NCBI GenBank assembly: GCA_002245135.1
Contig: NGBS01001190.1
Span: 1-64,000 of the forward strand
Reading direction: 5' to 3'
DNA: 64,000 nt
DNA from: Proteromonas lacertae
Lineage: Eukaryota; Sar; Bigyra; Opalinata; Proteromonadidae
Shown: piece by piece, positions 26,584-40,000 of the stretch
How positions within the stretch are numbered: the first letter of the stretch is position 1
Layout: each line of letters opens with the position of its first letter
Program-made: the position numbers and the translations under genes
The notes under the pieces: generated by a model
What the model saw: only the letters and a program-made list of their open reading frames with translations
The model's database searches: none
What the model was told of the DNA's origin: nothing

Positions 26584-28816
26584 TTACTCAGAAGATATGA
26601 TTGAATTCAGTTTATTAATTATATTATCAACATCTTTCAAATTTACAGTTCTTTCTGCTTCTATATCAAATAATTTTCCTCTTTTATTAGATATAGTAGA
26701 AGCTGATCTTGGTCTATAATTATCAAGGCATTTTGTCAAAGTATTCGTTGGAGGTAGTGTTTTTAGCCAATTAAAATAATAATCATCAGATAATTTTCTA
26801 TTATCATTGTTCTCATCAAAAGATAATGATTTTTTATGAGCAGAAACAATATTTGTAGTTGTTTGTGCTCGAAGTATCTTATTAACTTGTTGATTAGATG
26901 GAGGTAACATTCCTGTTGATAAATGTTTAGAATTTATTGTTTTTTTCATTTTACTAAACAATTCTGGTTCAGATTGATCATCTCGAACATTAATACTCAA
27001 ACTATCAGCTCGACTACTTAAATTATTAGGAACAGATTGGTTACTAACATTGGAGGATCTTCTAGACATAGGAGTTGAATGATTATTATTATTATTATTA
27101 TTCATTTCATTAAGATTTGTTGAAGATGAAGTTGGTTTTAATAATCTTGATTGTATTCTTGAATTACTACCACTGTTGCTACTAGATAGCTTTTGTGAAG
27201 ATGATAAATTATTATTATTAACATTGGAAGTTAATGATATTGTTTTCTTTAGTTTATTTACCAACATATCAGTTTCTTGATTCTTTATATTCAGATTTTC
27301 ATAATCTAATAATAAAGATTGATATTTCTGTTCAATTGTGTTCAATTTTTGTTTTGTATTTGATAAATCACTTTGTAATATATTCTTATCATTCTTCAAA
27401 GATTCATTCATTGATATTAAATCATTTATTTTGATTTTACAATTATCAATATCTCTCTGTAGTTGTACTATCTCACTTTCGTTTCTTCTTCTTCTTTTAT
27501 TCATATCATTTTGTGCTAATCTTAAAGCAGTCTCTTTCTCTCGATTGATTTGTTCTATTTTTGATTGATATTGTTGTAATTGATCTTCTATACTTACTAT
27601 ATATTTCTTTAACTTCGAATTTTCTTCTTTCATATTCTTATATTCTACCATCTGTTTTGTTGATCCTAAACTAATATTTCTTGCTCTTGATGCGAAGTTT
27701 AAAGTGCTTTGAGTTTCGTTCCATGTATCTTCAAGTGTTCTCACTGTACATATCATTATGGTCTTTGATCCTGGACTTAGTGCATCTTTTAATGAGAATG
27801 TTAATTTACTATTTCTATAAGGAATGTGTTTAGATTTATTATCTAATGCATTGATTACTTCACCAAGACAGGAGAGAGATTTGTTTATATTTTGAGTTTC
27901 TATAAGTCTATTACCTTTTACACCTGATTTCTGAATATTTTCACTTCCAGCTAAATCAACTAAACTCATCTTACCATTGATTATTTTACTATTTATATCA
28001 GTATAACTGATTTCTATTGTCATTATACAATGTGATCTTGAACTATGTTCATGTATATTTGTACTAGCTGTTGATCTATTTTCATTACCAATTGAAAAGT
28101 ATTTTAATATATCATTTTGATCTCTTACTTCATAACTTGTTAATCCTTGAATGGCTGTTCCATTTTCAGTCGTTACTACATTTAATTTCACATTTTTACC
28201 ACCACTGTTATTATTATGAGTGTTTAATAAATCGATTATTTCTTCATTATATATCTCATACATTGATAAATTCATAGTTAAATCAATTCCTTTACTTTCA
28301 GATATAGTAAATATCTTATTAATTATACGAAAATTAATCCCCCAATTCGATTTATTTCCAATCATTGTATAAGTTTTACCACTGCCAGTTTGACCATAAG
28401 CTAATATACATATATTATATCCTTCTAATATTGAATTAGCACAATGTTCATATTCACTAAATACAGTCTCTTGAGAGTCATATGGTTGGAATATATGATC
28501 AAATGTATAAGATTTCCATGTGTTAGAATAATGGTCATAATATCCCAACACATTATTACTTAATACTTCTAAATATTTCTGTGCTGTTGTTGTTGTTAAT
28601 GATTGTTCTTCTGTTTCTTCTGGTTTTATTCGGATATATACTAAAATATTGCCTTTAATTGTTTGTATTCTGGATAATAGTTCGGTATTTTCTTTCTTTA
28701 ACATTGAATTCTCTTTTTGTAGGACTTCTACTGATGGATGAACATTTGACATGTTGTTTTTGACTATTGATGAAATTCTAGTGTGTAGTTGTTGAATATA
28801 ATTACTATCATATTTC

Positions 28817-28854
<38 letters not shown>

Positions 28855-28944
28855 TATATATATATATACATCTAATTTAGCTAGTTCATTGTATAGTAAT
28901 TCAGAGATTATATTACTATCTGAAGGCTTTAATCCTGGATTCAT
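26584..28944 (-). CDS. Kinesin-14-like motor protein
   Basis: Microtubule motor ATPase. Short N-terminal coil, then neck and motor entered through IKGNILVYIRIKP, the GN(I)xVxxRxxP signature of kinesin-14. ATP-site motifs are all present: P-loop AYGQTGSGKT, switch I SSRSHC, switch II SLVDLAGSE, and NINKSLSCLGEVINAL, HIPYRNSKLT. The motor ends with LNFASRARNISLG, again kinesin-14-like. It is followed by a coiled coil and a Ser/Asn-rich tail, so the motor is near the N-terminus unless the gene is joined to its upstream neighbour. One intron of simple repeat (TA then ATT units, about 28817-28870). The first ATG here is complementary to 28942-28944, only 21 bp below the stop of the calpain-like frame and in the same frame. 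Confidence 0.9.
28817..28870 (-). repeat. Microsatellite-filled intron in kinesin gene
   Basis: Read on the minus strand: GTATATATATAT... followed by a run of ATT/ATA trinucleotides ending in TAG. The repeat makes up nearly the whole intron; the exons on either side join in frame (AKLD to KYDSNY). Confidence 0.7.
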
Positions 28945-28965
28945 TATAGCATTTGCTGAATTTAA

Positions 28966-31900
28966 CTATACAGATAATAGATAAGAATATACAATATTAT
29001 TCTCAGATTCTTTTATTGATAATTCAGATTGTGTATATAGTGGTATTGGTTGAAAATCAATAATAATTAATACACTCAAATTTGGATTAACCTCATAAGT
29101 TGATGTATAAGGTATTATTGTCTGCTGTAAAAAGTTCTTGATTGGGATATCTAACGGTTTGTTTTTTCCACTAACTATTCTCATTGAATCTATTGCATTA
29201 TGGAAGTAAACTGTAGAGATAAAAGAATCCCATTCTTTAAGAAATTCATCACTCTATTTATAGAATAATAATATTATTAATAATAAATATACTCCTATTT
29301 CATTCTTAAATTTTGGTACAGATGTTGGTTTATCAATAACAAGCCATTGATAATAACACAAATCAAATAATTTCAATACATTACCAGTTAATAGAAACAA
29401 ATAATAACAATTAGATTGACGAGTAAACATTGATGCATATAACACATGACTTGTATCTAATATCTGATATGGAACAGTACATTCACCAGCAGTAGTATAC
29501 ATATCAGTAGTTGGTATTGAATAGGTATCTTTATTATATAATAGTGAGATATATGATTGTGAATATCCTTGTACTTTGGAAATAAAACTACGCCAAGTTG
29601 AGTCTACTTTAGATCTATATTTATAAATATATAAATAATAAATATTTACATATACTTTGTTCCTAATAGTAAACTAATAGTATTTATATTCTTAACACCA
29701 CATAGATAATTATAAATACATCCATATGATGTTAGTAAACTAGATAATTCTTTATATATTTCTGAAGAAGCACCAGTTAATGAGGTTGAAATCATAAATG
29801 ATGGTGTATTTGAAGAAATAGTTGATGATGTAGTTGGTTGTGTTAGTTGAAATTGTGTACCTGTAAAAACATACTTTAATATTGTTATAACGAATTGTAA
29901 TTGGTCAAATTCTAATGCTACTAAATGACTACTATTGTTATATGATAAATACAAACATCTAATATAAAATACAACATAATAATATTATATATATATACTG
30001 TTGTAGGTTAATCTGTCTTGAGAATAATACAAAATATGTAAATGGTACTTTAATAGAATGAATTCTTTTAGTTGGAATATGTTGAATAAATATATAACAA
30101 CTGTATTTTGAGGTATTTATATATATTTCCATATCATATATATCCACTGTAGATGTGTTAGATTGATCAATTTCTCTTAGTTTTTGAGTCTATTAATAAT
30201 AATTGACAATAAAATATACATAATATCTATCTACATTAATACTTTGATTATCATGAAAAACACATATTAAATCAACTTTAGAATTAATAACAGCAGCTGT
30301 ATTCTTATCAAATAATGGGAAATTACGATAAGCTGGTAATATTGACTCAGTACACGATCTGATCAATTTACCACTGATTCTCTTTTGTATTTTAAAAAAA
30401 CTATCCGTTATATTCTTTTTTGAATAATAACTACTATATTCAACTGTCATATGGATATATCCATATGGAAATTGGAATGAATTTTTTAAATAATCTCTTG
30501 TTGAAGATACTGATAATTTCTGTCTCTGTGATTCATAGATGAAGTAATCTAATAATGTTTTCAAGGACATTGTTTCATTGATTGCATATAAATATGATAA
30601 GTTCTTTATTACAGCTGGTATGAGTTTATAATCGGTTAATATTTGGATCATTTCTGATAATGAATGTTCTTCATTTAATACTGATGAGGTTAATGATCTT
30701 AATGAAATAATCTAAACATAATAATATATATACATACTGTTTTATCAAAAGTAATTCCTCTTATTTTCTGTAGATAAGTATCTTGGCTATCAGCATCTAT
30801 ATATATATATACATTAATAATAATAATAATAATAATAATATTTATATACTTGTATTCATTTTATCAATATCTTGTTGTGAAAAATTCATTGTTATTGGAG
30901 AAAGTTTAATAGATTTACTATCTCTAGAATATACATATAATGAGTAAAAACCTTTGGTTTTTCTAACATATGTTGATGGTATTATATAATATTCACCTTG
31001 CGGAAATGTATAGGTTATAGAAACACTATCACTTGTAGAAAATCTATTAAAATATTATTTTAAAATATATACAATGGTAAATTACTATAATAATTATAAC
31101 CCCTTTTCAACACATATATACCAATTCCAACATTGTTACTAGATTGTGATTGAAATATTAGTTTAATCATTACAGTAGTTGATGGTTTACTAATAGTTAA
31201 TGAATATTGAGGATTCATATAAAATGTCGACATTAAAGCTGTACCACCACAATTCATATTCGACCAATCATCTATCAATGTAATAATAATAACAATAAAA
31301 CGGATATATATATATATATATATTATAAAAAATACTTTGGAACTTCAAGCAATTATTTGATGCATTATTATTATTCAATATGACATTATTATAATATATA
31401 TTAACATCAGTAAATATCTTCATATAATCATCAATAGCCATTAAGAACAAACCATCACTATATAACTGATATACTGAAGGATCACAATCTTCATTATTCT
31501 CAATATATAATTCACAATATGATTCTAATATCTTTGAATATTTCTCGTAGTTATTACTACTTTTACTCCAATTACCTTGCCATATTCCATAACCCCATGG
31601 ATTGTATAATAATATAAATTGGATTTGTTTATCATCTATTTTTATTAATTCAGTATTGAGAATGAAATAGATGTGATTTGGGATTAATCCATTCAAATTA
31701 TTATTATTATTGACTGTTGTTATATATGTAGATATAATTTGATTGGATAATTTGGATTTAAGAAATGTGAATAAGGATTTGTTATCGAAAATATTTTACA
31801 CTAAAATTACAACATAATTTGTTGGTTAGTTGACTAATTGTTGAATCTAAAGATATGAATGGTTTAATGTCCATTTTTAAACAGATTTTATAATAGGCTT

Positions 31901-32602
31901 TTTCTATGATGGAAATCCATGGATGATTTTCACAGTTCGTATAGTAAAATGGATGGTGGAATGAAGTAGGATAGTTTGAATCGGTTATTACATATTTCAC
32001 TTCATTATTCTATTTATAATATATGGAAATAGATATACAATGTAGAATTTACATATAAATAATCCACTTTCTAGGTATTTGTTTAACATACAGAATAAGG
32101 TGGTTAGATTGTAAGGTTCAAATGAGATTATTTGTAAAGCATTAAGTAAAACTTGATTTGTCAAGGGTCCTGGGGTATAATCAGAACAGAAACATGTTGC
32201 ATAATAGTCTGAAGAGTTTAAATCTGATAAATATTCCATTGAAGTCTATAAAATATAGAATATAGTAAAAATACTGTAACACCTTGAACAATTTGTATAT
32301 CAGCAGGTGTATAATCAGTAACAACTACATTCTGAGTGGTCTGTGTACATAAAAATAAAAACAAAATCAGTTATACTCTTTGAAGATTCAATTTCTTCCA
32401 ATATTCACATTGTTTATCAACAGTTAAATCAGGATCAACAAAAATACCATCCACCATATTTTTCTTAAGTAGAATATCAACCTATAATAAAAAAAGGATA
32501 TAATACCTGTTTTTTCACAGCTGACTCTTGAGACTTTATATCATTTCTTTGAGTGCCAGATGCACTGTCTGGAAGTGGGAAACTAAGTACCGTTGAGTTC
32601 AT
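28966..32602 (-). CDS. Calpain-like pseudoprotease
   Basis: Calpain cysteine-protease fold with its nucleophile lost. Start at the ATG complementary to 32600-32602; about ten tiny introns. Seen in order: DGIFVDPDLT...EYWKK, the entry to the calpain core; IQIVQGTSMEYLSDL, where active calpains have QGxLGDCWFL, so the cysteine is absent; WISIIEKAYYKI; GLIPNHIYFIL, retaining the catalytic His; YNPWGYGIWQGNWS, retaining Asn; DGLFLMAIDDYMKIF. A calpain domain III (CBSW) follows: DDWSNMNCGGTALMSTFYMN and a FPQGEYYIIPSTY strand. The rest is not recognised. One +1 frame change is needed at about 31785-31795 (T4 run) between LCCNFS and KSLFTFLKS. Inactive calpain-like proteins are known in protists as structural or membrane proteins. 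May be fused to the kinesin downstream. Confidence 0.85.
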
Positions 32603-32697
32603 ATTTTTAAATACTCAAAATACACGATGTGCTCAATCCCCACATAAAAGCTTGATCTTTCATCAAGTTTTAAAATCCCTCCATTTTGATTTTTCTT
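32603..32697. promoter_or_regulatory. Divergent promoter region, calpain-like / GCN5
   Basis: 95 bp shared by two divergent genes. Contains AAAGCTTGATC at 32647-32657, a member of the GC-containing motif group seen in front of several genes here. Confidence 0.45.
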
Positions 32698-33614
32698 ATG
32701 TTCCCTGCTCCAGATTCCACACAAGATACAGCAGATGCACCAGTATTTTTCGAACTTTCTAACGGAATATTTTATAGCTTAAACGAAAGATTGACGAAGT
32801 ATCGAACAACCAGGAGGCTGAAGAAGAAAAGATAAAAGTACCAGTATTGACTCCTTCACCTTTACCAATAGTTGAAAATAAAGTATAATCTCTTCATTTT
32901 ACTGTATTTTAGCCTATAATCTATTATTCTGCATCAGAAGAAATGACAGGAGAAAATGACACAAACTACCAAGTTAAATTCGAATTAATCACAAACGACA
33001 ATTCTAATACCAATTTAATCAAATTAGTTACGTTAAAGAATATATTTTCCAAACAGCTACCCAAAATGCCTCGAGAATATATATCTAGATTAGTTTTAGA
33101 TAGGAATCATCGTTCACTAGTTCTTTTAAAAGATGATGTTGTAATTGGTGGTATTTGCTATCGTTCTTTCATTGAGCAACACTTTGGAGAAATTGCATTT
33201 TGTGCTGTGGAGGGAAGTGAACAGGTGAAAGGCTATGGAACAAGGATGATGTGTCATTTAAAACAATCTGTGAAAGATAATGGAATAGAATACTTTTTGA
33301 CCTATGCAGATAATTTCGCTATCGGATACTTTAAAAAACAAGGATTTACAACCACTGTGTATTTAGACCCAAAGAGATGGAAGGGATATATTAAAGATTA
33401 TGATGGAGGAACTTTGATGTGTTGTAGATTGTGTAGAAAATTAGATTATTTGAATTTAAAAGATTTAGTAGTGAAACAGAGGGATTTTATTGCTGATAAG
33501 ATTAGAAGTATGGTTAATGATGTAGAGTATGAAGGAATAAATGGTAAAAAATATCCAGATTTGTTTTCTATACCGGGTGTGAGAGAAGCAGGATGGATTC
33601 CTGGAACTTTATAG
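32698..33614 (+). CDS. GCN5: GCN5-type histone acetyltransferase, no bromodomain
   Basis: Catalytic subunit of SAGA-like complexes, acetylating histone H3 tails. Three exons: ATG at 32698 (MFPAPDSTQDTADAP), then an exon with LKRKIDEVSNN, then the catalytic exon. The GNAT domain is well conserved: MPREYISRLVLDRNHRSLVL, GGICYRSF, the active-site glutamate in EIAFCAVEG, the acetyl-CoA loop EQVKGYGTRMM, FLTYADNFAIGYFKKQGF and KGYIKDYDGGTLM. The family linker SIPGVREAGW is kept but the reading frame stops four residues later (TAG at 33612), where the bromodomain would begin; no frame downstream encodes it. The catalytic part is therefore complete and acetyl-lysine binding is missing from this chain. 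Divergent from the calpain-like gene. Confidence 0.95.
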
Positions 33615-33737
33615 ATAGAAAAGACAAGATTAAGTAAATTTATTTATGTTTTCTTTATGTTTATATTTTAATTTGATTTTAATATAAAATTTAATAGAAA
33701 AATAAGGAAAAAATATCTAAAAAATAACTAATTTTAC

Positions 33738-36700
33738 TTAATCTTGATTCTCATTTTCATTTTCATTTTCATTTTCATTGACTGATTTCTGCTTAGATGC
33801 TGGAGGAGTTAATAATAGTTCAGGATTCAATGATGGTTTTGGAGCTTCATCATGTTTCTTGTATAATCTTCTCGGAGGTGCTAAGTTTAACTTATTCTTT
33901 GTTAATCCTTTATTTGCATCTGTATTACCATCATCAGCAATAATAGGAACACTCCTTGGTTGAAGTGGTTCTAACTTTGGCTTTATATTTGGTGTTAAAG
34001 TTACATTATTCTGTTGTTCTTCTTGTTTTTCTTTATTTTCTTCTTGTTTTTGTTTTTCATCTTTTATTTCTTCATTATCTGAATCTTCATCATCTTCACT
34101 ATTATTTTCTTCATTCTCATTCTGTTGTTGTTGTTGTTGTGCATTATTATCATTTTGTAAATCTGTTGGATGTTGTTGTTTTTCATTTTCTTCATTAAAT
34201 AAAAACTGTTGACGGGAATGAGTAGGTGATTCACATTCCTCTTTTATGAATAAACTTTGGAATATATCTAAATTCTTTCTTATTAAATTTGCTGCTTCTT
34301 TTTCTTCATCTGTAATTGGTGGATAAGTTTCTTCACTAAGATCTTGTCTGTTGTTGATTATTTCAAAGGTTTCTTGAGATGATAATGAGTTTGGACATAA
34401 ATATATTTTCCACTATAAAACTATAATAACAATAATTAATACATCAAATTTCACTTTCATTAAATCTTCTAGAGTCAGTGTTGTATATTTCATTGATATT
34501 TCTCTTAATTTATCATCAGGTATTTCAAACTATACAAATATAAAATATAAAATATAAAACTATACATTTTCTTTCCTTGTTAAAATCACATTCAATATAC
34601 TTATTGCATTTTCATAAGTATTACTCTTATTAATCTCAAATATTGGCTTTGTGTCATCAATTCCATTATTGAAACAATATTTTAAATAATCTACAATATC
34701 ACTTGCAGGATTACTGTATAGAATCAATCTGCAAATCATTCTATTAATACTTTCATATGAATTCTTTTCAAAATATGGAATATCAACTGACAAGGATGAT
34801 CTTGTAAGATTAGTATCATTATTATTATTTAAGTTAACATGTAATAGATTCATATAATACAATACAATTGTTATTATCGTCAAAACATCCATTTTATATA
34901 AGTTCAATCTTGCTCTGGATGGTTTAATGATTGAATAATGTACTTCAAACTGTAATAATGATTGATAAATGATATTTCTTATTATATAATGGCTAAAAGC
35001 ATCTGTAGTAAAATTGCCAATGTATTTATTACAATTTTTTATAACATTATTCAACTGCAATTTCCAAAAATCAATACCAAATGATACTCTTTTATTATCA
35101 TAGAAATATTTGTGAAAATTCCAATTCTGCATAGTGATATCACAAAATACAGTATCTTGAAATAGAGTAATTTGATTCCTTATAATTTGATCAACATAAT
35201 CTTTAATATAAGAATCAACCTCTATTCCAAAAGTGTGTAATTCTTTATGAAAGGTGATGTACTTATTTTTACCAGTACTATTCATATCATAATAATAAGA
35301 ATCACATATTGATTTTATCAAGTCTGTCATTATATTTTCATCAACTAAATATATCAATGAAGATAAAGCAAATAAAGTATTTTCTAATCCTTCATGTGTT
35401 TTATCAATTAAAGTATCATAAAATGAATGAAATAACACTCTTATTCCACCAATTAACTCTTTTCCTAAATAATCAATTGTACCAAAAAGACTTGTTCTTA
35501 CACTTATAGTTAATTGCTTTATTATTCCTAATAATTCGTAGATGATTGGTAATATATAATATTTCTTATTACTATTCATTGTTCCAACTATTTCCATTGA
35601 TTTACTCCAATATTCAACACTTTCAGTTTCATTAATAATTTGTAAAATTGTATTCCATTCACAAGATAACTCTTTTTTAACCAAAGTATTACAACTATTC
35701 AATGGAAATGCAAAAGCTCTAAATCTTAACTCACTTACATCTACTTTATACTCAGTTTTATTACATAATGAGATAATATGATTAAAATAATGTTCCATTA
35801 AGATCGCATAAGATGATATTTGATTCCATGAATCACTACAACCATACATATCACATCCTAAACATATTTCATCACCTAAAACAATCTTCATCTCCTTTAA
35901 ACAACAACAATCACGATATAACACTGTTGTACTGTTATTTTCATCATTATTATTAGGAACTAAAACAATTCCACATTGGTAATATCCTTTATCTATATCA
36001 TTAGGAAACATTATATTCATAAAAGGTTGTAAATCCTCTTTCTTTATTATTGTTCTTTTTATATAACATAATCTATTCACTGTTACTAAAGATGGATCTC
36101 CTTGGTATGTTAATGTAATACTACATGGTTTTACATGCACAATAGATGCCATTCGCCATATATAATCAGTTCTATTATCAAGTATAAACACAACAAAATT
36201 TGTATGGATTTGTTGGACATATTTTGATATTATATTGATTGGATTACTAAACAGTAAAAGATTTGGTTTTCTTACTACAAAATCATCGACTAATGTGGAG
36301 TAATTATCTAAATATAATTCTTGTAATAAACCAATAGGAGTTCCTAGACATTTGAAATTGAAATTATATTTATTCTCAGAATCAACAATCACTTCATAAT
36401 CCATTGATATAAATATTTCCATATATTTTAAACATATTGAAATATAATTAGGACTTTCTGAGTATTCTTTGATTATTGAATTTAAGTCATTTTCTCTTCT
36501 TGATTTGTATTCTTTCCATAAACTTTGTATTGGTAAAATATATGACATTTGTGTGAATAAATGCATTCTTTCTTCGTTTAAAGGTTCTTTAGAACTTGGT
36601 AACATTGCTAATTTGGTTGTTAATGTTGTTGATTGTATTTTGTATATGTTTTCTGCTTTATTTGCTAAAATATTTATTGATGATTGTAAAGTTTTGTTGT

Positions 36701-36980
36701 TATTATTCTTTAACTTTTTGGGTTTTATTGGACTACTTATTAATAAACGCAATGAGACAGAATCAACATCTTTATTATCATGTTTATTGAGTATTTGCTC
36801 TGCATCACTAATATTATGCTCAGAGAGCTCATTATCTAATATATCAAAAATTTCATCCAGTTCTTTTTCATATTCTGTAAAGTCAGCAAGTGGCACTTCA
36901 CGGTGAGGGCATAAAAAGTATTCTTCGAAATTAAGGTCTTTTGATGATACTGGACCTCTAAATTTAACAGGTGACTCCAT
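33738..36980 (-). CDS. Large unrecognised protein with charged, Gln/Glu-rich tail
   Basis: About 1,050 residues in three exons; last two introns near 34510-34560 and 34412-34441. The start is uncertain; I take the ATG complementary to 36978-36980 (MESPVKFRGP). The body is mixed alpha-helical with no transmembrane segment. A cysteine-rich patch, YRDCCCLKEM...CLGCDMYGC, lies near 35870-35940 but has no standard zinc-finger spacing. A later segment, YSIIKPSRARLNLYKMDVL (about 34850-34940), is vaguely like C-terminal blocks of CCDC142/KIAA0825 proteins; I would not name it on that. The last 250 residues are low complexity (Gln, Asn, Glu, Asp) ending in repeated NE units at 33745-33785. Divergent from INTS3. 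Confidence 0.6.
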
Positions 36981-37072
36981 TCCAATATTCTGAACTGCTT
37001 TTAAGATATCTATTTTTAATCTAAACAAAAATATATTTTGAAAAAACGACAAGCCTAAAATTAACGTTTGAA

Positions 37073-40000
37073 ATGTCAGATCTTCATAATGATACAGATA
37101 CAGCCAAAGTATGATGTTTTATTGTGATACTGTAGAAATGGGAAGAAAATTACGAATTATTGTTGAAGAGAGAGAAGAAATTAAAGCCAGAAGAGTTCAA
37201 TTCAGAAGTACTGGTATTTTATATGTATATTCATATTTATAGAGTATGATTGAAATTGAATCAGAGAAGACAGAACAATATATCACTGGCATTTTGTATT
37301 AAACATATATTTAGTTGGAATAGATATTCTATATTAACCTTATCAAATGAAATCACTTCATATATAAAACTGATCACATATTCTGAGGAAACAGTGAATG
37401 TTAGTATGAAGTATTTGGGAATCTACCTTCAGGAAGTAGAAGAAATATCAAACTTAACTGCAACAAATGTATTAATATAAGATGTTTTTATATTATGTAA
37501 TAGATAATGATAATAGTGAATGATTCATATAAAATATCTCCAAATTCTGTTGTTGAGATTATAGAATATATCATGCAAACTGTATATGAACATTATAGCT
37601 AATAAATGATAGATATCATATAATCCACAATTAAATAGCCTACAACTGCTATGTACTAGTTTAATCTCCTTTTTGAAAGATAATATAAAGGAATTATCTA
37701 CTGAAATACATCAATACACTTTTTATGTATTTTATATTATCTTAATCATTTTTTAATGTAATATTTAATAGTGGGTATTGAAATTGATGCAGTATCATTA
37801 TGATAACACTGATCTACTGTTAAAAGAAAAAGATGTTCTGCTGTATATATGGAATAACTATAGAAATGAGTGTTTAGATATTGGAGATGATGTTATTCGA
37901 TTAGCATCAATGGTTGATAAGATTGATATTGTTAAAACAATTTTTAAAAATCTTTTTGAAGATAATTTTAAGTTATATCATATTTTAGCATCTAAACATA
38001 CAGATGAAGAGTTTTATGAGTTGCTATTTTCACATAAGCTACTTAAATATTTAGAGTTTTATTTTACTTTGAAAGATAATGCTAATGATAAGTATTATTT
38101 CAAATGGATTAGTGATAGGTGTTTATCAAAAAATAAAGAAGTAGTTATTGATATTGTATATATAGTTATAGTTGTAATTATGAATAGATAAGATATATTA
38201 ATTATGTTGATACTGAATTAGATAGAAGTAAAATAATCAAATATCTTTTACAGTTCACTGATGACACTTATATTTTTACTAATATCAAGTTATCATTTAG
38301 TTTCGATTGGATTTTCTGTTTGCCAAATGTTGATGAATCAATTTATATCTTATTACCATCTTTTAGTCTAATAGTATTTTCTTCTTCTTTTACTGAATAG
38401 ATGAATAATCTTCAAACTGATTCAGAACTTGTTAATACTTTGATAGAATTTATAATAATACTCTCCAGAAAGTATAAATATATAATAATTTACATATGAA
38501 TAGATTTTGTCCAGTTTTAATGCAGGAGTTGTGTAGAAATCTTCATTGTGCTTTTGTTCTGTTCAAAAGAGTATATCAAGATATGAGAAAGATATTAGAT
38601 TGTGTTAATCTATCTAAAAATATAGTCAATGTGATTAAAAATGATTATAAAGATGTATTTGAAGATACTACAATTGCTGTACCGGTAAATAACATTCCAT
38701 TACATCAGAATTATGAAGTGTCTTATCATAGTAATCCAAATACAAAAGATGAAAGTGCAAGTGCAGATGCATCTAAGCGTAAAGCAAATAAGGATAATAC
38801 CAACAACAACAACACTAATCAAACACAAATTAAGAGAATTAAATTAGATGAAAATGAAAATATACAACAAAAACCAACTATATTACAAAATCCTTACCAG
38901 TCAGTAACACCTACTTCACAAATCCAATCAATTCCAGTTGTTTCTCCTATTGTCAATGTTCAACAACCAATGCAAATATTACCACTAGCTCAACAACAGC
39001 AGCAACATCAGCAAACATCTGACGAAAAGATATCTAATATTCCACCACCTCAACAACCACCACCACCACCACAACAACCACAACAACCACAACAACAACT
39101 TCCTTATACAATTCCAACATTCATAGATCCATATAATCCACCTATGCAATGTATTACACCACAACCACCAATTCAAGTATTACCTCCTACTATTCCTCCT
39201 ACTATTTCTCCTCCACAAACTATTGTTGTTACTACTATCAGTCCTATAAATATATATCCAAATCCATCAAATGAAGTAATTAATGTCAATATTTCATTGT
39301 TTAACGATTATGTGAAAGATAATTTCAATACTGAATTATTTAGAAAATTAATAAATGAAGAATGCAAAGGTAAAAATATCAAATTAATTGTGTCAAAAAT
39401 GGTAGAAATATACACATTGCAATACCCATGTATGAATATGGTTCTATCAATAAAGAATGCATTTTTTGATAAAGATATAATTGTTAGTAAATTGAATCAG
39501 TTTATTAAGCAACTGTTTGAGTATTATCCATTTCTGGTGGTGTTTTTGATGATTGATTGTATAAGTTTCACATCTAATTTATTTTTACCTTTTTTTCAGA
39601 AGTTATTACATGCAATTAATAAAAGTGATAATGAATTATATTATGAAATGTTTTACTATTACAAGAAATTACTTGATAATAACGGAATTCCAATCTCACC
39701 ATTAGAATTAATAATATCAAATAGTTTAAAATCATTAGTACCTCATTACTCCTACAGTTTATTACATTCTAAAGAAATACTACATATTTTAGTTACTATA
39801 ATGCCTGAGAATACAAAATTAGAAGTTATGACAAGTTTGAGGAAAGAAGAATGGTTTTGCTTTAATCAAACATACATTCCAATATTCAATAGTTTAGATG
39901 ATTGGACAATTGTAGAACAGTATATAACATTAATATCAATATATATGAATAGGCATAGATTATGGGATATTGCTTTATCTCAAGCATCTTTTCATGAGTT

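Noticed and set aside
31300-31325. TA dinucleotide runs as possible origins or terminators
   Set aside because: They occur at most introns in the window as part of GTATATAT donors, so they carry no locus-specific meaning.
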